From Ignelater luminosus (taxonomy: Eukaryota > Arthropoda > Insecta > Coleoptera > Elateridae), in contig VTPC01090562.1 of the NCBI GenBank assembly GCA_011009095.1, positions 1-64,000 on the forward strand: a DNA stretch of 64,000 nucleotides, written 5' to 3'. Positions 22,720 to 35,526 of the stretch are shown in pieces. Under the pieces are notes generated by a model, which was not told the DNA's origin, ran no database searches, and saw only the letters and a list, made by a program, of their open reading frames with translations. The position numbers were made by a program, and so were the translations under genes. The first letter of the stretch is position 1, and every line of letters begins with the position of its first letter.

Positions 22720-24825
22720 GTAATTGAAACGATTTTTTCCTCTTGGTGTTACACGAAGAAAAAAAAATCAAAAACAAACTTCGCACCGACTTCGTTTGTA
22801 TACACGAATCCTGTTACCAACATGGCGGAGAATGTTGACTTCTTACAAGATTTTCGCACAAAATTCTCACGACCGCCGCTTCGTTTCCGTTTTCAATGAT
22901 TACGTTTATTCGGAAGTTGTGTCTTTTATTGATTTTTGTGCTTTTTTCACTACCGCATTACGTTCTCGCAGCTGTCACACCAAAAACAACATTTCTAGCG
23001 TTTGATATTTACACGCAAAAGTCTTAATTTTTTTCATTAAGAATTTGGTTTCCGGTTTAAGATATTCTATTCGGTTGTTTTAAATTGTAAGTAAACAAAT
23101 GTTATATTACGCGGCATGTGCACACATGTTACGTGTATGTAACCACATTCATTTGTGTTTATTATTTTGGGTCATTAAAACTTGAGGTTTTTCCAAGTTT
23201 TCGCTTATTTACATTTTGAATTTGCAAAATCGTTATTAATTCAATTACCCCGATATTTTCAAATAAAATTAAAATCCTTACGAGTCAACAGTTCTCCATT
23301 TTTTCCTCCTTTTTAACTGGTTGATGTAGGTGGAAGTTTTATCATTAATGGCAGCATACATTTTTTTTCTTTTTTTTTCGATTTGATAATAATAGCTGGA
23401 GAAAGACTACTATTTAACAATAAAAATAGTCCATCAATACTGATGAATTAACTAAGCCAAAACGAAAATTATAGTACTCACACATAAAAAAACAACGATA
23501 GGGTTATTACATCATTTTTTTGCTTACTACCAGCTATTATGTCGTAGTATAATATACTATAGTAAATAAAATGGTGTTTCGAATTGAACACGAAGTGTTA
23601 ATTATTGGAAGAGTGGTTTTGGAAATATGCTTTTGTGCACATACAAGTTACCACGTCAGTTTAATAGGAAATTGACATGGTTAGTGTCAAGATTAGTGAA
23701 ATTTAGGTATTATTTATGGGGCAAATCATATTGAAATCGATCCCGAATTAGGAAAACGGTTAAATTTGTATGAGCTTCTTCTGTTTATTTATGGAAGGTG
23801 TATGTACTACATGCCCAAATTAAATCAATCCTGAATTTTACAAATACTTAGAATGGAAATATGCTCATTAAAGTTGTGAGATGCAGAATGTTAGGTTTTC
23901 TATTTGAATGATTATATGGAAAGTTTATACGAAAAAATTTTTAGTGCAGTGATAACTATCGTTTGACATTGTTTACAATAATTCTTTATTATACCAACTA
24001 TACCTCTTTTTATTTAAAATTATTCGACTTTCAATTTGCGCGCCATTAACAATAGGTAGAGTGCTTGTTTATTAGATTGATTTCATTTGCTTTAATACAA
24101 ACAAATGAAATTAATAACTTCTCATTGTCAACATTAAATTTTATGAAAAAGTTTTTGTGAAAAATGGATTAGAATAGCACAGCAATTTAATTTGAAAATA
24201 GTACCGTTTAAAAAAAAAGTATCTTATAATTTGGTCAAAAGCATAACGATTTAAGTTAAAAGTGAAAACGTCATGTTCGGAAGGTATGTTAATAAACAAC
24301 TGACAGTCAGACACGTATTCTGTAGTATTTATTTCTCGTTTTTGTTCTTTTTTTGTTATCTAACCTCACAATAAGTTTTGAAAAAGATCAAATACTCAAA
24401 TTATAGTTTTTATCAATGTTTTTCTAAAGTGAACTACTGTTTTATGTATAACTTATGTTTGTACCAAACAAATACAAAATAAAAGTAGGTTATTCATTTG
24501 TTTATTATCTTAGATGTCAGTTAAAACAAGATGAAAAGTAGTATTTAATTATCCATTTCTTAAGACTTTCTTGGTATTCCAAACATTCTCAAAATTTCCG
24601 TTACAATATTTTAACTCAAGAAATTTCCCATAAGGCCCACGCATATTCCTTACATTTTGTCTTTGAGTTTAATAACTCATCTAGTATCAACTTTTCATTA
24701 ATTACCAAATGAGATGAACTACTCGTTAGCCAAGTCTCAACAATTTGAAAGACAGGTGGTTCTATTTCAATAATAATGTAGATGAGATTTCTAATCTTCC
24801 TATTGACCTATAGCCAAATTGTGTA
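22720..24825. other. Possible long first intron, no feature seen
   Basis: AT-rich noncoding sequence downstream of the candidate signal-peptide exon. I see no matching acceptor-exon pair with recognisable protein. Confidence 0.3.
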
Positions 24826-25098
24826 CTGTAAAAGGTAGGTCATCCTCATCCTATTAGCAACGATTAACAGCCATTTGTGACCTAAAAGTTAGGGTTAGAT
24901 TAACGTAAGCAATGTTTTCATTATTTTATAACAATTTATGTTGTAAATCAAGAAATTTTTAAAAATTAATTGTTGTCACGGTAGTTTTGAATGTGATTTT
25001 GAATACGTTTTGAAGGTACGTATTTTTGTGTATTAGCTGCCATTTACGATCTAACTCATTGCGGGAGACGTATAGGAAGACCTACCTTTCACAGCATA
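24826..25098. repeat. Diverged inverted repeat
   Basis: Left ctgtaaaaggtaggtcatcc and right ggaagacctacctttcacag are inverse with few mismatches over about 20 bp. This is possibly the ends of a ~270-bp MITE. Inner sequence shows only weak symmetry. Confidence 0.4.
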
Positions 25099-25598
25099 CT
25101 CTTATTTACGAACCGATTCTACTTACAATAATTAATGGTCTGATTGTATTTGAATTTATTCTTTTGTTTCAGTATGGGTTTATTTGGTTTATTCAATTTT
25201 TTTATGGAAATGAAATATTTATGCCTCTAAAATTGAGTGTTTTAAATATCTAAATCGGCGTTGTGCAGATAGACTCTGTGGGATTCATTACAGTCTTCTA
25301 AAACAGGCTTTTAGTTTATTTCCTTGCAATATGTTTTAATGTTAAAAGATTTTCTAATAATAATTATCAATTCTTAAAACTAATAAGAAACTCAGAAAAC
25401 AAATTTTTTGAGTCTTTGATGCAAGAGTTCTTCTGTCCAATGCTGATCGAAATGAAACTTGTTTTGATTGTCATCGATTAAGATAGTTACAAAGGGTTGC
25501 ATTTTGTTTTCTTTTCGTATTAGTATGGGCAAAAAACTAAACCTTGGAATAAGGTTTGACCTATAAAAAGCGCGTTACAGCGGCAAGTTTACGTTTTA

Positions 25599-26069
25599 TA
25601 CAGGGTGTATCCTTAATGGCGCATAATATTTTTCTACATCAGAAACTGAGAAAGAAATTCTAATATGATTTTGACGAAAACTTCTTTATTACGAAGTTAC
25701 TAACGTGCCTAATCTTTACTAAAACTTCTTTGTTTTTAATAATTAAGACAAAATAGTTACGATTATTTGTAGTTTAAGTAATAAAAAGATAATAGTTTAC
25801 CCGTAATCCGCTTCTTATTATTGTTAAATCTTCGCTGTAGAACCTTTAGCATTGTTGTTGCTATGAAATCATTAATGGAAAGGAGCAGCTTTACAACCAA
25901 CCAACCTAGTAACATATCATGCAACGTTGTCAAGTTTAAAAACCTTTAATTGACCATATTTTAAAAACTATGAATTTATAGCAAAAAAATGTATTCAGCT
26001 TTTTTATTCAGATTTTAATGTAAATTCACCTGGTTTACAGATTATCCGCCATTAAGGATACATCCTGCA
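25599..26069. mobile_element. TACAGGG-type MITE
   Basis: The ends TACAGGGTGTATCCTTAATG and the inverse of TGCAGGATGTATCCTTAATG extend through GCG(C/G)ATAAT, about 30 bp. A TA precedes the left end. The 471-bp interior has no ORF. Confidence 0.65.
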
Positions 26070-28341
26070 TTTTTGTGAGGACTTTTTTGTTCAATGCAAT
26101 TATTAGGCTTTTGTTTATGACAGTAATCTCTAATCAAGTTTTTGGGTGATACTATTAAAGTAACTTAAAATCTTTAGACTTAGTGTCTTCTATATGATTT
26201 TGTAATACGGCAAACTCTTGCAACCTAACCTGGAATTTATTTGATCTGACTTAATTTAACGTTACTTACTTATTTTTGACATGTGTGAATAAAGAATAAT
26301 AAACTAATAAAAACAGCAACTTCTAAAATTGGAGAAACAATATTTATAAATACATTTCAAATCAACCTAACCTAATTTGATTTACCTACTTATTGTGTTT
26401 TACAATTCAAAAAGAACATAATGTGGAACTTTTAATTTCTACATATGTAACTTTTTAATAGCTAACTTTAATATTTAAAAACTTAAATTTGTTTAATTAT
26501 CATGTTATATTTAAAATAATTCTTCACATAAATTACATCAGAGGATGGCCAATAATAATTAATACAGGGCCGAAACATTTAAATATGTTTATGTAGTGTT
26601 TTTCAAACAAATAAAATTTTGTGAGGGGAGAATTTGTTTTATTTATTTATTTGTAATACCAAGTAATCAACAATGAGGGACAACTTCATCAATTGATTTA
26701 CTTACCTTAAATCTGTGTGCTAGAAGAGAAATTATTTATTAATTTGGAAATATGAAGTTAATTCATTTGATTATTTGTCAAATCTCAATAGTTTCAAGAA
26801 TTCAAATTTATAGGTTATGTGAAATTATTTCTTACCTTGGCCCGCCCATAGCCTGCTTAAAATTCTTTTGTATCCCTCAATTTATAACAGCTAAAATAAG
26901 CATCAAATCAGTCACTCATTTTATATCTTAACTAGATAATTTACCAAAAAATTAATGTTATCTTCGAAAATCAAGATTTTTTAACCGAAAATTTCAGTTG
27001 TTATTTCCTGGATTTTAATGATATAACAATCTTGCTATGTGTGCCAAAGTAAATTAGATATAAAATTCTAGAAGTTCATCGTGCTTTGTCGTCAGGTAAA
27101 AAATAACTTTTTAAAGCTTGAACCGTTTAAATTAATGAATAAATACGATAGGAGAAAGGACCGTTGTAGGTATTTTAGAGAGCAACAGGTAAGATTTTTA
27201 AATTGTCCAATTTCTAGATAATTATATATAAAGCTCAAAATATGCCATTTTGGAAAATATAGAAGGGCAAAAGTTCATTGAATGTTTTATATTTTTCCTA
27301 GCAAAAAGGAAAATGACGTTATTAAATCTTAGTAAAATTTATATAATCCATTTTTCATAGTTAATAAAAAGAGAAATTTGTTATTCATAAGAGAATCTTT
27401 TAAGCTTGATGGTAGCGTCTTCTAGACCCAGTTTCTCTCAAATGTTGTTCTCAATTGAATTTATTTCTGTTAACCGAACATTTTCAGGATTCATAATTTT
27501 GATTCTAACTGACAATTCATTTTTAGAATTATTTAACGTTCTTGTGTAGTCGTTTCTGCTGCTGATATAATTATTGTTATACAGACGCAAGACAACAGAA
27601 ATGTTCAAATGTTATTGCCCTTTAACAATTTTCTTGGCTCTGTCCACTTTCTGCCCGTGCATAATAGAAAATGAAAAGAAAAAAAAAGTGAAAAGAAATT
27701 ATTAATGGATTAAAAACCGCGCGCGCGTTCGATGATGGCGTAATAACCGTTCGCACTAGCAACTTCCGGTTTTCGAAAAATTACTATTAATTACAGCCAC
27801 ACCAAAGTATTTAAAAACTAGCTAAAACCAACATTTATGTACATCCTTCATAAAGAATGAAATCTAATAAAATATTATGTATATATGTATCTGCATGCAT
27901 TTTAATATCGTTCTCTCTTCTTTCTCATTATTATATACGTCGTACACAGGATGTTCCCTTTAAATTAAAAAAAAAATTACTTACAGCGGAAGTGCTGATT
28001 ATGGATGTGAATTTCATAGAAAAATGCCGAAATTGCTTAGGCCGCAATTAATTTTATGTATATCTCCGTAATGCAGTGAGCCTATATTAGTATCTTTCAA
28101 TTTAAATATACTTTTAAGGTAAAAAGTAAATTAAGTAAATATGATTAGAAATACAATGGTCGCCAAAAAGGGGGACAATTCATCAATTTTTAGAGCAATT
28201 TTTGCTTAATTTTAATTGTGCATTTTTGAAAAACGCTTACAGCTATGAGTTATCTTATTTGAATGATTATTGAATTTTGTCTTTTCGTTAATATTGTATT
28301 AATGTACAACAGGTCTAACCTCAAGTCATCCAATTAATAAT
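26070..28341. other. Stretch without a gene
   Basis: AT-rich. A small CG-rich patch near 27718-27770 (ccgcgcgcgcgttcg) stands out but has no supported exon. Nothing else is identified. Confidence 0.4.
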
Positions 28342-28532
28342 CGGTTCGCATAGTGTAGCGGTGATGAAATCTGCTACAAATACGTTTTATATATTCTAAA
28401 ATGACACACACCATATGGTGAAGCTACACCGAGGCGACGTGAGTTCGAGTCTGGACGTAGAAACAAAGTTTTCGGATCGAATTAACGGGCCGTATGGTCC
28501 CAGCAGTAGTCGGTGCCCAGATTAAGAAAAAA
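28342..28532 (+). mobile_element. tRNA-derived SINE, copy 1
   Basis: Pol III A box tagtgtagcggtgatg (28351-28366) and B box gtgagttcgagtctgg. A body follows with atcgaatt, gtatggtcc and cagtagtcggtgc, and then an A-rich tail. The same boxes and body occur in the same order at 38092-38236. The distance between the boxes is about 40 bp longer here than in the other copy, so this copy contains a small insertion. The family name is not known to me. Confidence 0.75.
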
Positions 28533-28727
28533 TTGAATTAATTACTTCTAACTGTCTTATCTAGCATATTTTAACTAATTTCAAGTAATGATTTTTGCAA
28601 AAGTAAGAATCACAGCATGTAAAATAAATGTTGCATGGTGAATTTTTTTGGCGGCGAACGTATAGGTATACAGAAAAAAGAACTTCTTCCTTTAAGTTAT
28701 TTGAAAAAATATATTTTTTGTACTCTC

Positions 28728-28870
28728 GTGTCAAAAGTAGCGATTCTTGATACAGTTTTCGGTGTCAAAAGCGGCCTTTTGCCTAGTGCCCAAAAGTAAT
28801 ATTTCTGAGCACTGATGCGCAAAAGTATTACTTTTTTGAACACTGGTGTAGAAAAAATAGCATATGCAAA
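28728..28870 (+). repeat. Degenerate tandem repeat of ~30 bp
   Basis: Recurring TGTCAAAAGTAG, TGTCAAAAGCGG, TGCCCAAAAGTAAT, TGCGCAAAAGTATTA and TGTAGAAAAAATAG at roughly 24-40 bp spacing. No function is evident. Confidence 0.5.
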
Positions 28871-29182
28871 ACATGACAAAAGAGCATTTTTTTGTACGAA
28901 TGCGAAAGTTGTAGACTGAGCAGTCAGGTGATATTACGGCTTTGACCAATTCTCATTCTTAAATGTATAATAGGAACTTTATTCATGCAGGTTCCAAGTG
29001 CATTATTTAGGGGAATTTGCAAGGTACATATTTTCAGTCAAATGTAATGCGATTAAACAAAATCTTTTCATGAAGACATTTTAAAAAGTCTTTATTTTTA
29101 TTTTCCTACTTTTGAGTAGGATTTGCTAAACTGTAGATTTTGCATTATATTTACCTACAACTAACAGAAATAAAAAAGTCGG

Positions 29183-29916
29183 CTGAAAAGACTTCCAACT
29201 ATAGCACCTTTATTTATGGAAATATACCTATAAAATTATAGATTGTATATATTCTTAAATGAGACAATAGACTCTCAATTTTTGCTATGGAAAAATAATT
29301 TTTATGTTTAATATGGTAAAAGCGATGACGTCTCTAGATATTTTTTTAAATTACAACCTTACGATCTGATAGAGATTTGTTTTCTCTTTTCAATGGTATT
29401 AAACTTTTATACCCTTACATAAGAAATTTTCCAAGATAATAGTAACAGAACTTTTGGAAATGATTAAGAAACCTAAACCAATAAAAGTAAAGTTAGCCAC
29501 GATTCATATTTAAATAAGACGATATAGCTTTATATCATCAGTTATCATTCATCAACTAGAAAAAGGACGAAATCTGTTGCCATTTAAGTAAGAGAATTTT
29601 CAGATTTAATACGTAAAATAATAGTAAAATACTTGATTTTAAAGAATTTCTACATTTTACTCGAAAATTTCTCCATACAAGGATATAAAAGTTTGGTACC
29701 ATTGAAACGAGAAGAAGAAATTCTATCATACAGTAGGAAAAATGCTTGGTTTTTAATTTAAAAAATATCTTATGACGCCATAACTCTTACCTTATTAAAG
29801 ATAGAAATTGTTTTTCCATGGCAAATGGTAGAAATTATTGTTCCATTTAAGAATAATATATAGCTTAATGGATATATTTCGACAAATAAAGGTGCTAAAG
29901 CTTGGGGCCTTTTCTG
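29183..29916. mobile_element. Large palindromic (foldback-like) element
   Basis: The two halves are diverged inverse copies over most of their length. The outer arms carry TAGCACCTTTATTT and the inverse of TAGCACCTTTATTT. Middle blocks are gatgacgtctctagatatttt against aaaatatcttatgacgccat. Inner blocks are caatggtattaaacttttat against ataaaagtttggtaccattg. The centre is near 29545. There is no ORF. Divergence between arms suggests an old insertion. Confidence 0.7.
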
Positions 29917-32427
29917 TGAAACAAACTGTATTCACTTCTAAAATCTAATAGCTTTGCTTTAGTTATTATGGTAATTTCAAATTAAACATTCATAAACTAT
30001 TGAAATAATTTTACTCATTGCATTGAATTTCCAGCATATCTCCAGCTTACATTAAAAATATCTTGTATTTGAACCCTAAACATGCGATATTCTTGAAAGA
30101 ACCATACAGCATACAGTTCTATTTGCTTATTAGACAAACATATCTAATGTTTGAATTTTTAATGTATATCACCTACATCGAGAATTTGTTGTTAAAAGAA
30201 AGTTAGTTTAATGTATCGGAAATAAACTTTCAGTCGAGGTATTATTTATAAAAATAAAAGAATTTAAGATAAAAAATATATAAATATAAAAAAATGATAA
30301 TTCTTTGAGAGAGATTTTAAGGAAAAGGATTAAATTTATCATAGACATCAAAATGCCAAAAGGGTGATAAAACAGGATCCGAGTTTACTGTAATAAGTGA
30401 GGGTGTTTGAAACAACTGACGTTTTACTTGTCAAATAAATTATGGTTTTAATGTCAAATATTATCCTGTATACTTTTACTACTGCAAAAAAAGTATGTTA
30501 ATCAGCTTTAATTATCTGTAAGAATTTTTTGTAACAATTTGTAATATTTAAGTTGTCAACTTCATTATTTATTAATTTTCTGGTTCACTTTGCGTCGAAG
30601 TTTTTTAATGTTAACACAAAAGTATTGGTGAATTTTTATTACGAGAGGTTGATTCTGCTCTTTATATGGCAGGCTAGATATTTTAATTTTCTGTCAGCTT
30701 GTTAGGTTATTGTTAGTTATAAGGATATTTAATTATGAGGATTGCTCAATAAGAGATATTTGTCTACTCGACGTTTGACCTGAATATATCGGGTGTAGAA
30801 TTGGGTAATGCACCATACAGATTTCAGTAGTAAATCTTTAATGTTCAGTTATTCGCTCCCCTAATTGTTTTAGAGAAAGAGTGTACAGAGGGGTTGTTTT
30901 GTAGAGAAAGAAATACTGCATCTGTACTTGTCGTTGCTTTTTCTTTAATTTAATTAATAATTAATAAATTAAAATGTTTAGTTTTACAGCAATCAGATAT
31001 GCATTGGAATCATTTTAATAAAAAAAAACCAAGCAGGGTCTCGTTCTTAGCAAACTGAGTTTTGCTGGAACGATAAACTAGTTGACAGCTCATTCCAGCA
31101 GAAAATAAATGAAAGTGATATTTCATAATAGGTTATGTCGTTCAGTAAGTTACAGCAACTACTGGAGAGCTAGGAGCTAAATTGCTGAGTCCATTGAACG
31201 CACCAATAGTCTGTTGTTATATTACACAATTCAGAGAAGGCCTTGATTTTATCTCATTTTTGTAGTATACAACAAACATAGAGCAAATCCAGGTTTACAA
31301 TCTAAAAGTAAAAAATGTTTACAGAATGACACTAATGACAGACACTTTTAACCTATAAATATTTATTCAGTTAACTTTTAGTGAAACTTCAAAGTACACC
31401 TGTTATAAAAATATCATATCAAGGCCTACGCTGAATTGTATAATATAGAGACTGTAATCGGGTTGTCAGAAATCAGAAGAAAGATTTCTTTTATTGATTT
31501 AATGAATCAGTAATCGACTATACTTGTCGCGTCGAATAGATAGAGTGATCACGTGCCACGGATATTAGAGAAAACACTGATTTGACCTCCAGCCAATCAG
31601 TAGCGTATACGTCAGCATAATCTTCAGTCTATCCCACTTCCCGGTGCTTTCCCTTCATATTCCATTAGTGCTGGCACCATACATTTAAAAGTATGATGTT
31701 GTAGCCGAGGTTTGAGATCATGCAACCCTTGTGATATTCTCAAAAAAAAGGGGGGAAATCTTCTCAAGTTGGTAGCACTGCCTGCCTACAAGACAAGTGG
31801 GATGAACAAGGCGCTGTGGTTTTTTGTCCTACCAATAGAAATGCTACTTTCTAAAATCCGGGCTGATAATGTGTCTTGTAGTTCTCTGTTTGGCGCAGCA
31901 AGTATAGTTTTAGCGTCATCCCATACGAAGCGGTTCAACACAGGTTGCTCAACCATTTTAAAAAATCTTAATCGTTACCCTTATATTTTTGTTTTCACGT
32001 GATCATCGTTTTTGTGGCATGGCGCACGGTGTTTTTGACGATTTTAGAACTTCATAAAATTTCTTCTATTTGCCTTAAGGACTTGGGATAAAAATTACAC
32101 AACAGGTCTCAGTTTGTGTCAAGCATGTCTTGTCTAAATTCCTCCACAATGGCCGAAATCTAAGCCTTTTTTCTATCTTTTACTTTCCTGATTCGACTCA
32201 ATAAGAAAGAAACGTATTAGGAGGTTCAGTTTTTTCGCACAAAGGGACACGTACTAGTCTGGGACATATGTTGTTCGTATTCGTTGCAATATTTATAGTC
32301 AGTTATTTCTGGTAGAGGAGCAGATAAAGTTCTGTGATTTTGTCAGATTGAAGTATACCGCATGAGCTTATTGCACAGTAAAAATTGTGAGTTTGGGATT
32401 CGACTGAGAACTGAGATATGACAAATA
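29917..32427. other. Stretch without a gene
   Basis: AT-rich with scattered moderate-GC patches (about 31500-31720). A 96-codon open frame at 31712-32002 shows no recognisable domain and no splice context, so I do not call it. Nothing else is supported. Confidence 0.4.
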
Positions 32428-32491
32428 ACACATGGGCTGAAAAGTCCCAGGCCTAACAAAGAAAACACGGTTTTTTTGTTTAAAATTAGCT

Positions 32492-33923
32492 TTATTCATC
32501 AACGTGATTTCCATCAAGAACAACGCAATCATTCCAGCGCCGCTCTAACATTTCAATACCACTTTTGTAGAACGATTTATCTTTTGCCTCAAAATAGGAC
32601 TCAGTTTCAGCGATAACCTCTTCATTCGAGCGAAATTTCTTACTGGCAAGCATTTTTTTTAGGTCTGCCAACAGCCAGTAGTCGCTGGGAGCCAAATCTG
32701 GCGAATACGGTGGATGTGGGAGCAATTCGAAGTTCAATTCATGTAGTTTTGCCATTGTTTTGATTGACTTGTGACACGGTGCGTTGTCTTGATGAAACAA
32801 AATTTTTTTCTTTGCCATATGCGGTCGTTTCTTTGCAATTNNNNNNNNNNNNNNNNNNNNNNNNNNNNNNNNNNNNNNNNNNNNNNNNNNNNNNNNNNNN
32901 NNNNNNNNNNNNNNNNNNNNNNNNNNNNNNNNNNNNNNNNNNNNNNNNNNNNNNNNNNNNNNNNNNNNNNNNNNNNNNNNNNNNNNNNNNNNNNNNNNNN
33001 NNNNNNNNNNNNNNNNNNNNNNNNNNNNNNNNNNNNNNNNNNNNNNNNNNNNNNNNNNNNNNNNNNNNNNNNNNNNNNNNNNNNNNNNNNNNNNNNNNNN
33101 NNNNNNNNNNNNNNNNNNNNNNNNNNNNNNNNNNNNNNNNNNNNNNNNNNNNNNNNNNNNNNNNNNNNNNNNNNNNNNNNNNNNNNNNNNNNNNNNNNNN
33201 NNNNNNNNNNNNNNNNNNNNNNNNNNNNNNNNNNNNNNNNAATAACGCTATATAATATTCACTGTTGATGGTATTTCCCTTCTCAAGATAGTCGATGAAT
33301 ATTACACCACGCACATCCCAAAATACCGAGGCCATAACCTTTCCAGCCGATTGTTGTGCTTTCGGTCGCTTTGGACGAGGTTCACCAGTTGCTGTCCACT
33401 CAGATGACGATCGTTTTGATTCCGGAGTGAAGTGATGGATCCATGTTTCATCCATTGTCACATATCGACGCAAAAATTCAGGTTTGTTACGTTTAAACAT
33501 GGCCAAACACTGCTCAGAAACATCAACACGTTCTTGTTTTTGGTGAACAGTGAGCAAACGCGGCACCCACTTTGAGCAGAGCTTTCTCATAGTCAAATGC
33601 TCATGCAATATAAAGCCAACACGTTCTTTTGATATCTTTACAATGTCAGCTAACTCACGCAACTTCACTTTTCGATCATTCAAAACGATTTTGTGGATTT
33701 TTTTGATGTCTTCTGGTGTTACCGCCTCATTTGGACGTCCACTGCGTTGTGCATCATCGGTGTCTCTACGACCACGTTTGAAGTCAGCAAACCAACGTTT
33801 TATTGTTGTTTCTGATGGAGCGGAGTCCCCATAACACTTTTCAAGCCATTGCTTCGCTTGAACGGTATTTTTTCCCATCAAGAAGCAGTGTAAAATTAAA
33901 ACACGAAATTGTTTTTAATCCAT
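32492..33923 (-). CDS. Mariner (DD34D) transposase, interrupted by N gap
   Basis: This is the cut-and-paste transposase of an irritans-subfamily mariner, and it closely follows Himar1. The N-terminal helix-turn-helix region (GKNTVQAKQWLEKCYG; SGRPNEAVTPEDIKKIH) is followed by WVPRLLTVHQKQERVDVSEQ. The catalytic triad is MDETWIHH, HQDNAPCHK and SPDLAPSDYW, all present. It ends GNHVDE at a TAA (32494-32492). The natural start ATG at 33923 is followed by one codon and then an in-frame TAA at 33917-33915. The next Met in frame is at 33878 (MGKNTV). Apart from that stop the frame is open on both sides of the gap. Only LxxLKxE-type residues between NSEYYIAL and AKKRPH are missing. Confidence 0.88.
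32841..33240. other. Assembly gap (400 N)
   Basis: A run of 400 N inside a mariner transposase. The round number suggests a placeholder or estimated gap. Comparison with the frame of the second mariner indicates that only about 18 bp of coding sequence is really missing. Confidence 0.95.
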
Positions 33924-34102
33924 TGTTTTGAAAATAACAAAAGTAGCGTCACTCTTAGCACAATAACTCACAAAATAATGAATAGAATATCATGAAATAT
34001 TAACAGCTGTCTTTTGAAGGTTAGTACTAACTGAAGAAGCGGTGAATGCAATAGAACTAGCGCCATCTATTTGTGAGGCCTGGGACTTTTCAGCCCATGT
34101 GT

Positions 34103-35339
34103 TACAAAAGTGTGGAAATTTAATTAACGGAAACGTCGCTACGGGCTAGATTTTTCACAGTAGCAACCCCATAATGTATAATTATAGTATAAAATTATAC
34201 AGTGTGGTTGATTTTTCATTACACATTCATTAATTTTGTCAGGATTAAGTTTTTCAAAAAATTCAAAAACTTGGGTTACATGATTTCTTGCTCTCTTTCC
34301 AATGGCCCAAGATAAAATGATATCGCCGATAAAACAAAAGAGCAGCGATTTGAAGAATAAGTTTTTTAAATGGAACTCTCTGGTCCAATTTCTACTCTCC
34401 TTTCACTAACTAATGAAACTTCTTTAGAAACCTAAAGAAATATAGCTTTAGTTGATCTTAACAAGAAGAAAAAGGACGATTGGTTGCCCTGGTGATTAGA
34501 GAATGTTGAAGTTTAATGATGAGAGCAGAAACCGACGCTGTATTTATTGGATAATTAAATTGATTATGAAATTTTGAATACGGAGCAACTTTTAAGTTTT
34601 TCAATTGATATATAAATAAATAAACCCGTAACAGTAAGACTAAAACTACCACGTTATTTTACATATACATCATAGTATAGGCACCAAATTGTTATCAGCC
34701 TAGGGCGCCTAATTAGTAATTGTGAACAATTTTTCTGAATTGCATTCTCGTTCTTTTGTAATAGTTATTAATTATGTTTCCCTTTTTAATGTACGTTTAA
34801 ATAAAAAATATTTTGTTTTCTCGTATTTGCAAACCCTATTTTCGGTAACCTAATTATTATTGCTACCACCATTTTTATCGGTTGTACTGTATTCAGAATT
34901 CCGTAATCCACCTTCCATTTACTCTTTGCATCCCTGCTGTTTTGTTTTATAGATTATTTTATTTTATCTTAGTCCGTTGCAAAGAATGCAAGAAAGTATC
35001 TAATCTAAATTGTTGAATTCTTAGAAAAACTTGAATCTGAGAAAATTAATGAGTGTGTAATGAAAAGTTAACCGCACTGTATAATATTTATTATTTATTT
35101 AGTTATTTTCCATGAACAGGTCAAATGGTTAAAGAACGAATGATCGAGTAACCAATCAATTCAATGCTGGACCGCTTCATATGGAATAACCCTTTAGTAT
35201 TTATCAACTTTATTATCTTAAAAATTGATCGTTAACAAAACGACGCAGCGGCAACGAAACTTGCAACTTGTTTGAATAAAGATTGCTTTCGAAGTTTATC
35301 GATGAATATCACCGAATGAAAAAATAGTAAAATTAATAT
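34103..35339. other. Stretch without a gene
   Basis: AT-rich; short open frames only. Nothing identified. Confidence 0.4.
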
Positions 35340-35526
35340 AGAAAGACATGAAAATGCGCCTGTCTAGTTTTATTGTTGATTGAATCACGTATAGTGTTAA
35401 ACCAACCTTATTAGTTCCTAATAATGATTTAATGTAAAACTTTGATTTTCGTTATTATACAATCACAGTTTTACATTATGTCGATATAGAAACCAAAACT
35501 AGATAGACCCATTTTCATGTCTTTCT
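35340..35526. mobile_element. MITE with AGAAAGACATGAAAATG ends
   Basis: Left agaaagacatgaaaatg then cgcctgtctagtttt, and right aaaactagatagaccc then attttcatgtctttct, are inverse with few mismatches over about 33 bp. A second small inverted pair (gtaaaact / agttttac) lies inside. Length is 187 bp, with no ORF. Confidence 0.7.

Larger units (their letters stand above)
32428..34102 (-). mobile_element. Near-complete irritans-type mariner (copy 1)
   Basis: Terminal inverted repeats ACACATGGGCTGAAAAGTCC (left) and their inverse (right), about 28 bp, each flanked by TA. The non-N length is 1275 bp; a 400-N gap lies inside the transposase. The second mariner in the window is 1294 bp, so the gap is far too long. 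The ends resemble those of Himar1 (ACAGGTTGGCTGATAAGTCC). Transposase is on the minus strand. Confidence 0.92.

Noticed and set aside
31712-32002. 96-codon plus-strand frame
   Set aside because: No domain, no repeat match in the window and no splice or promoter context.
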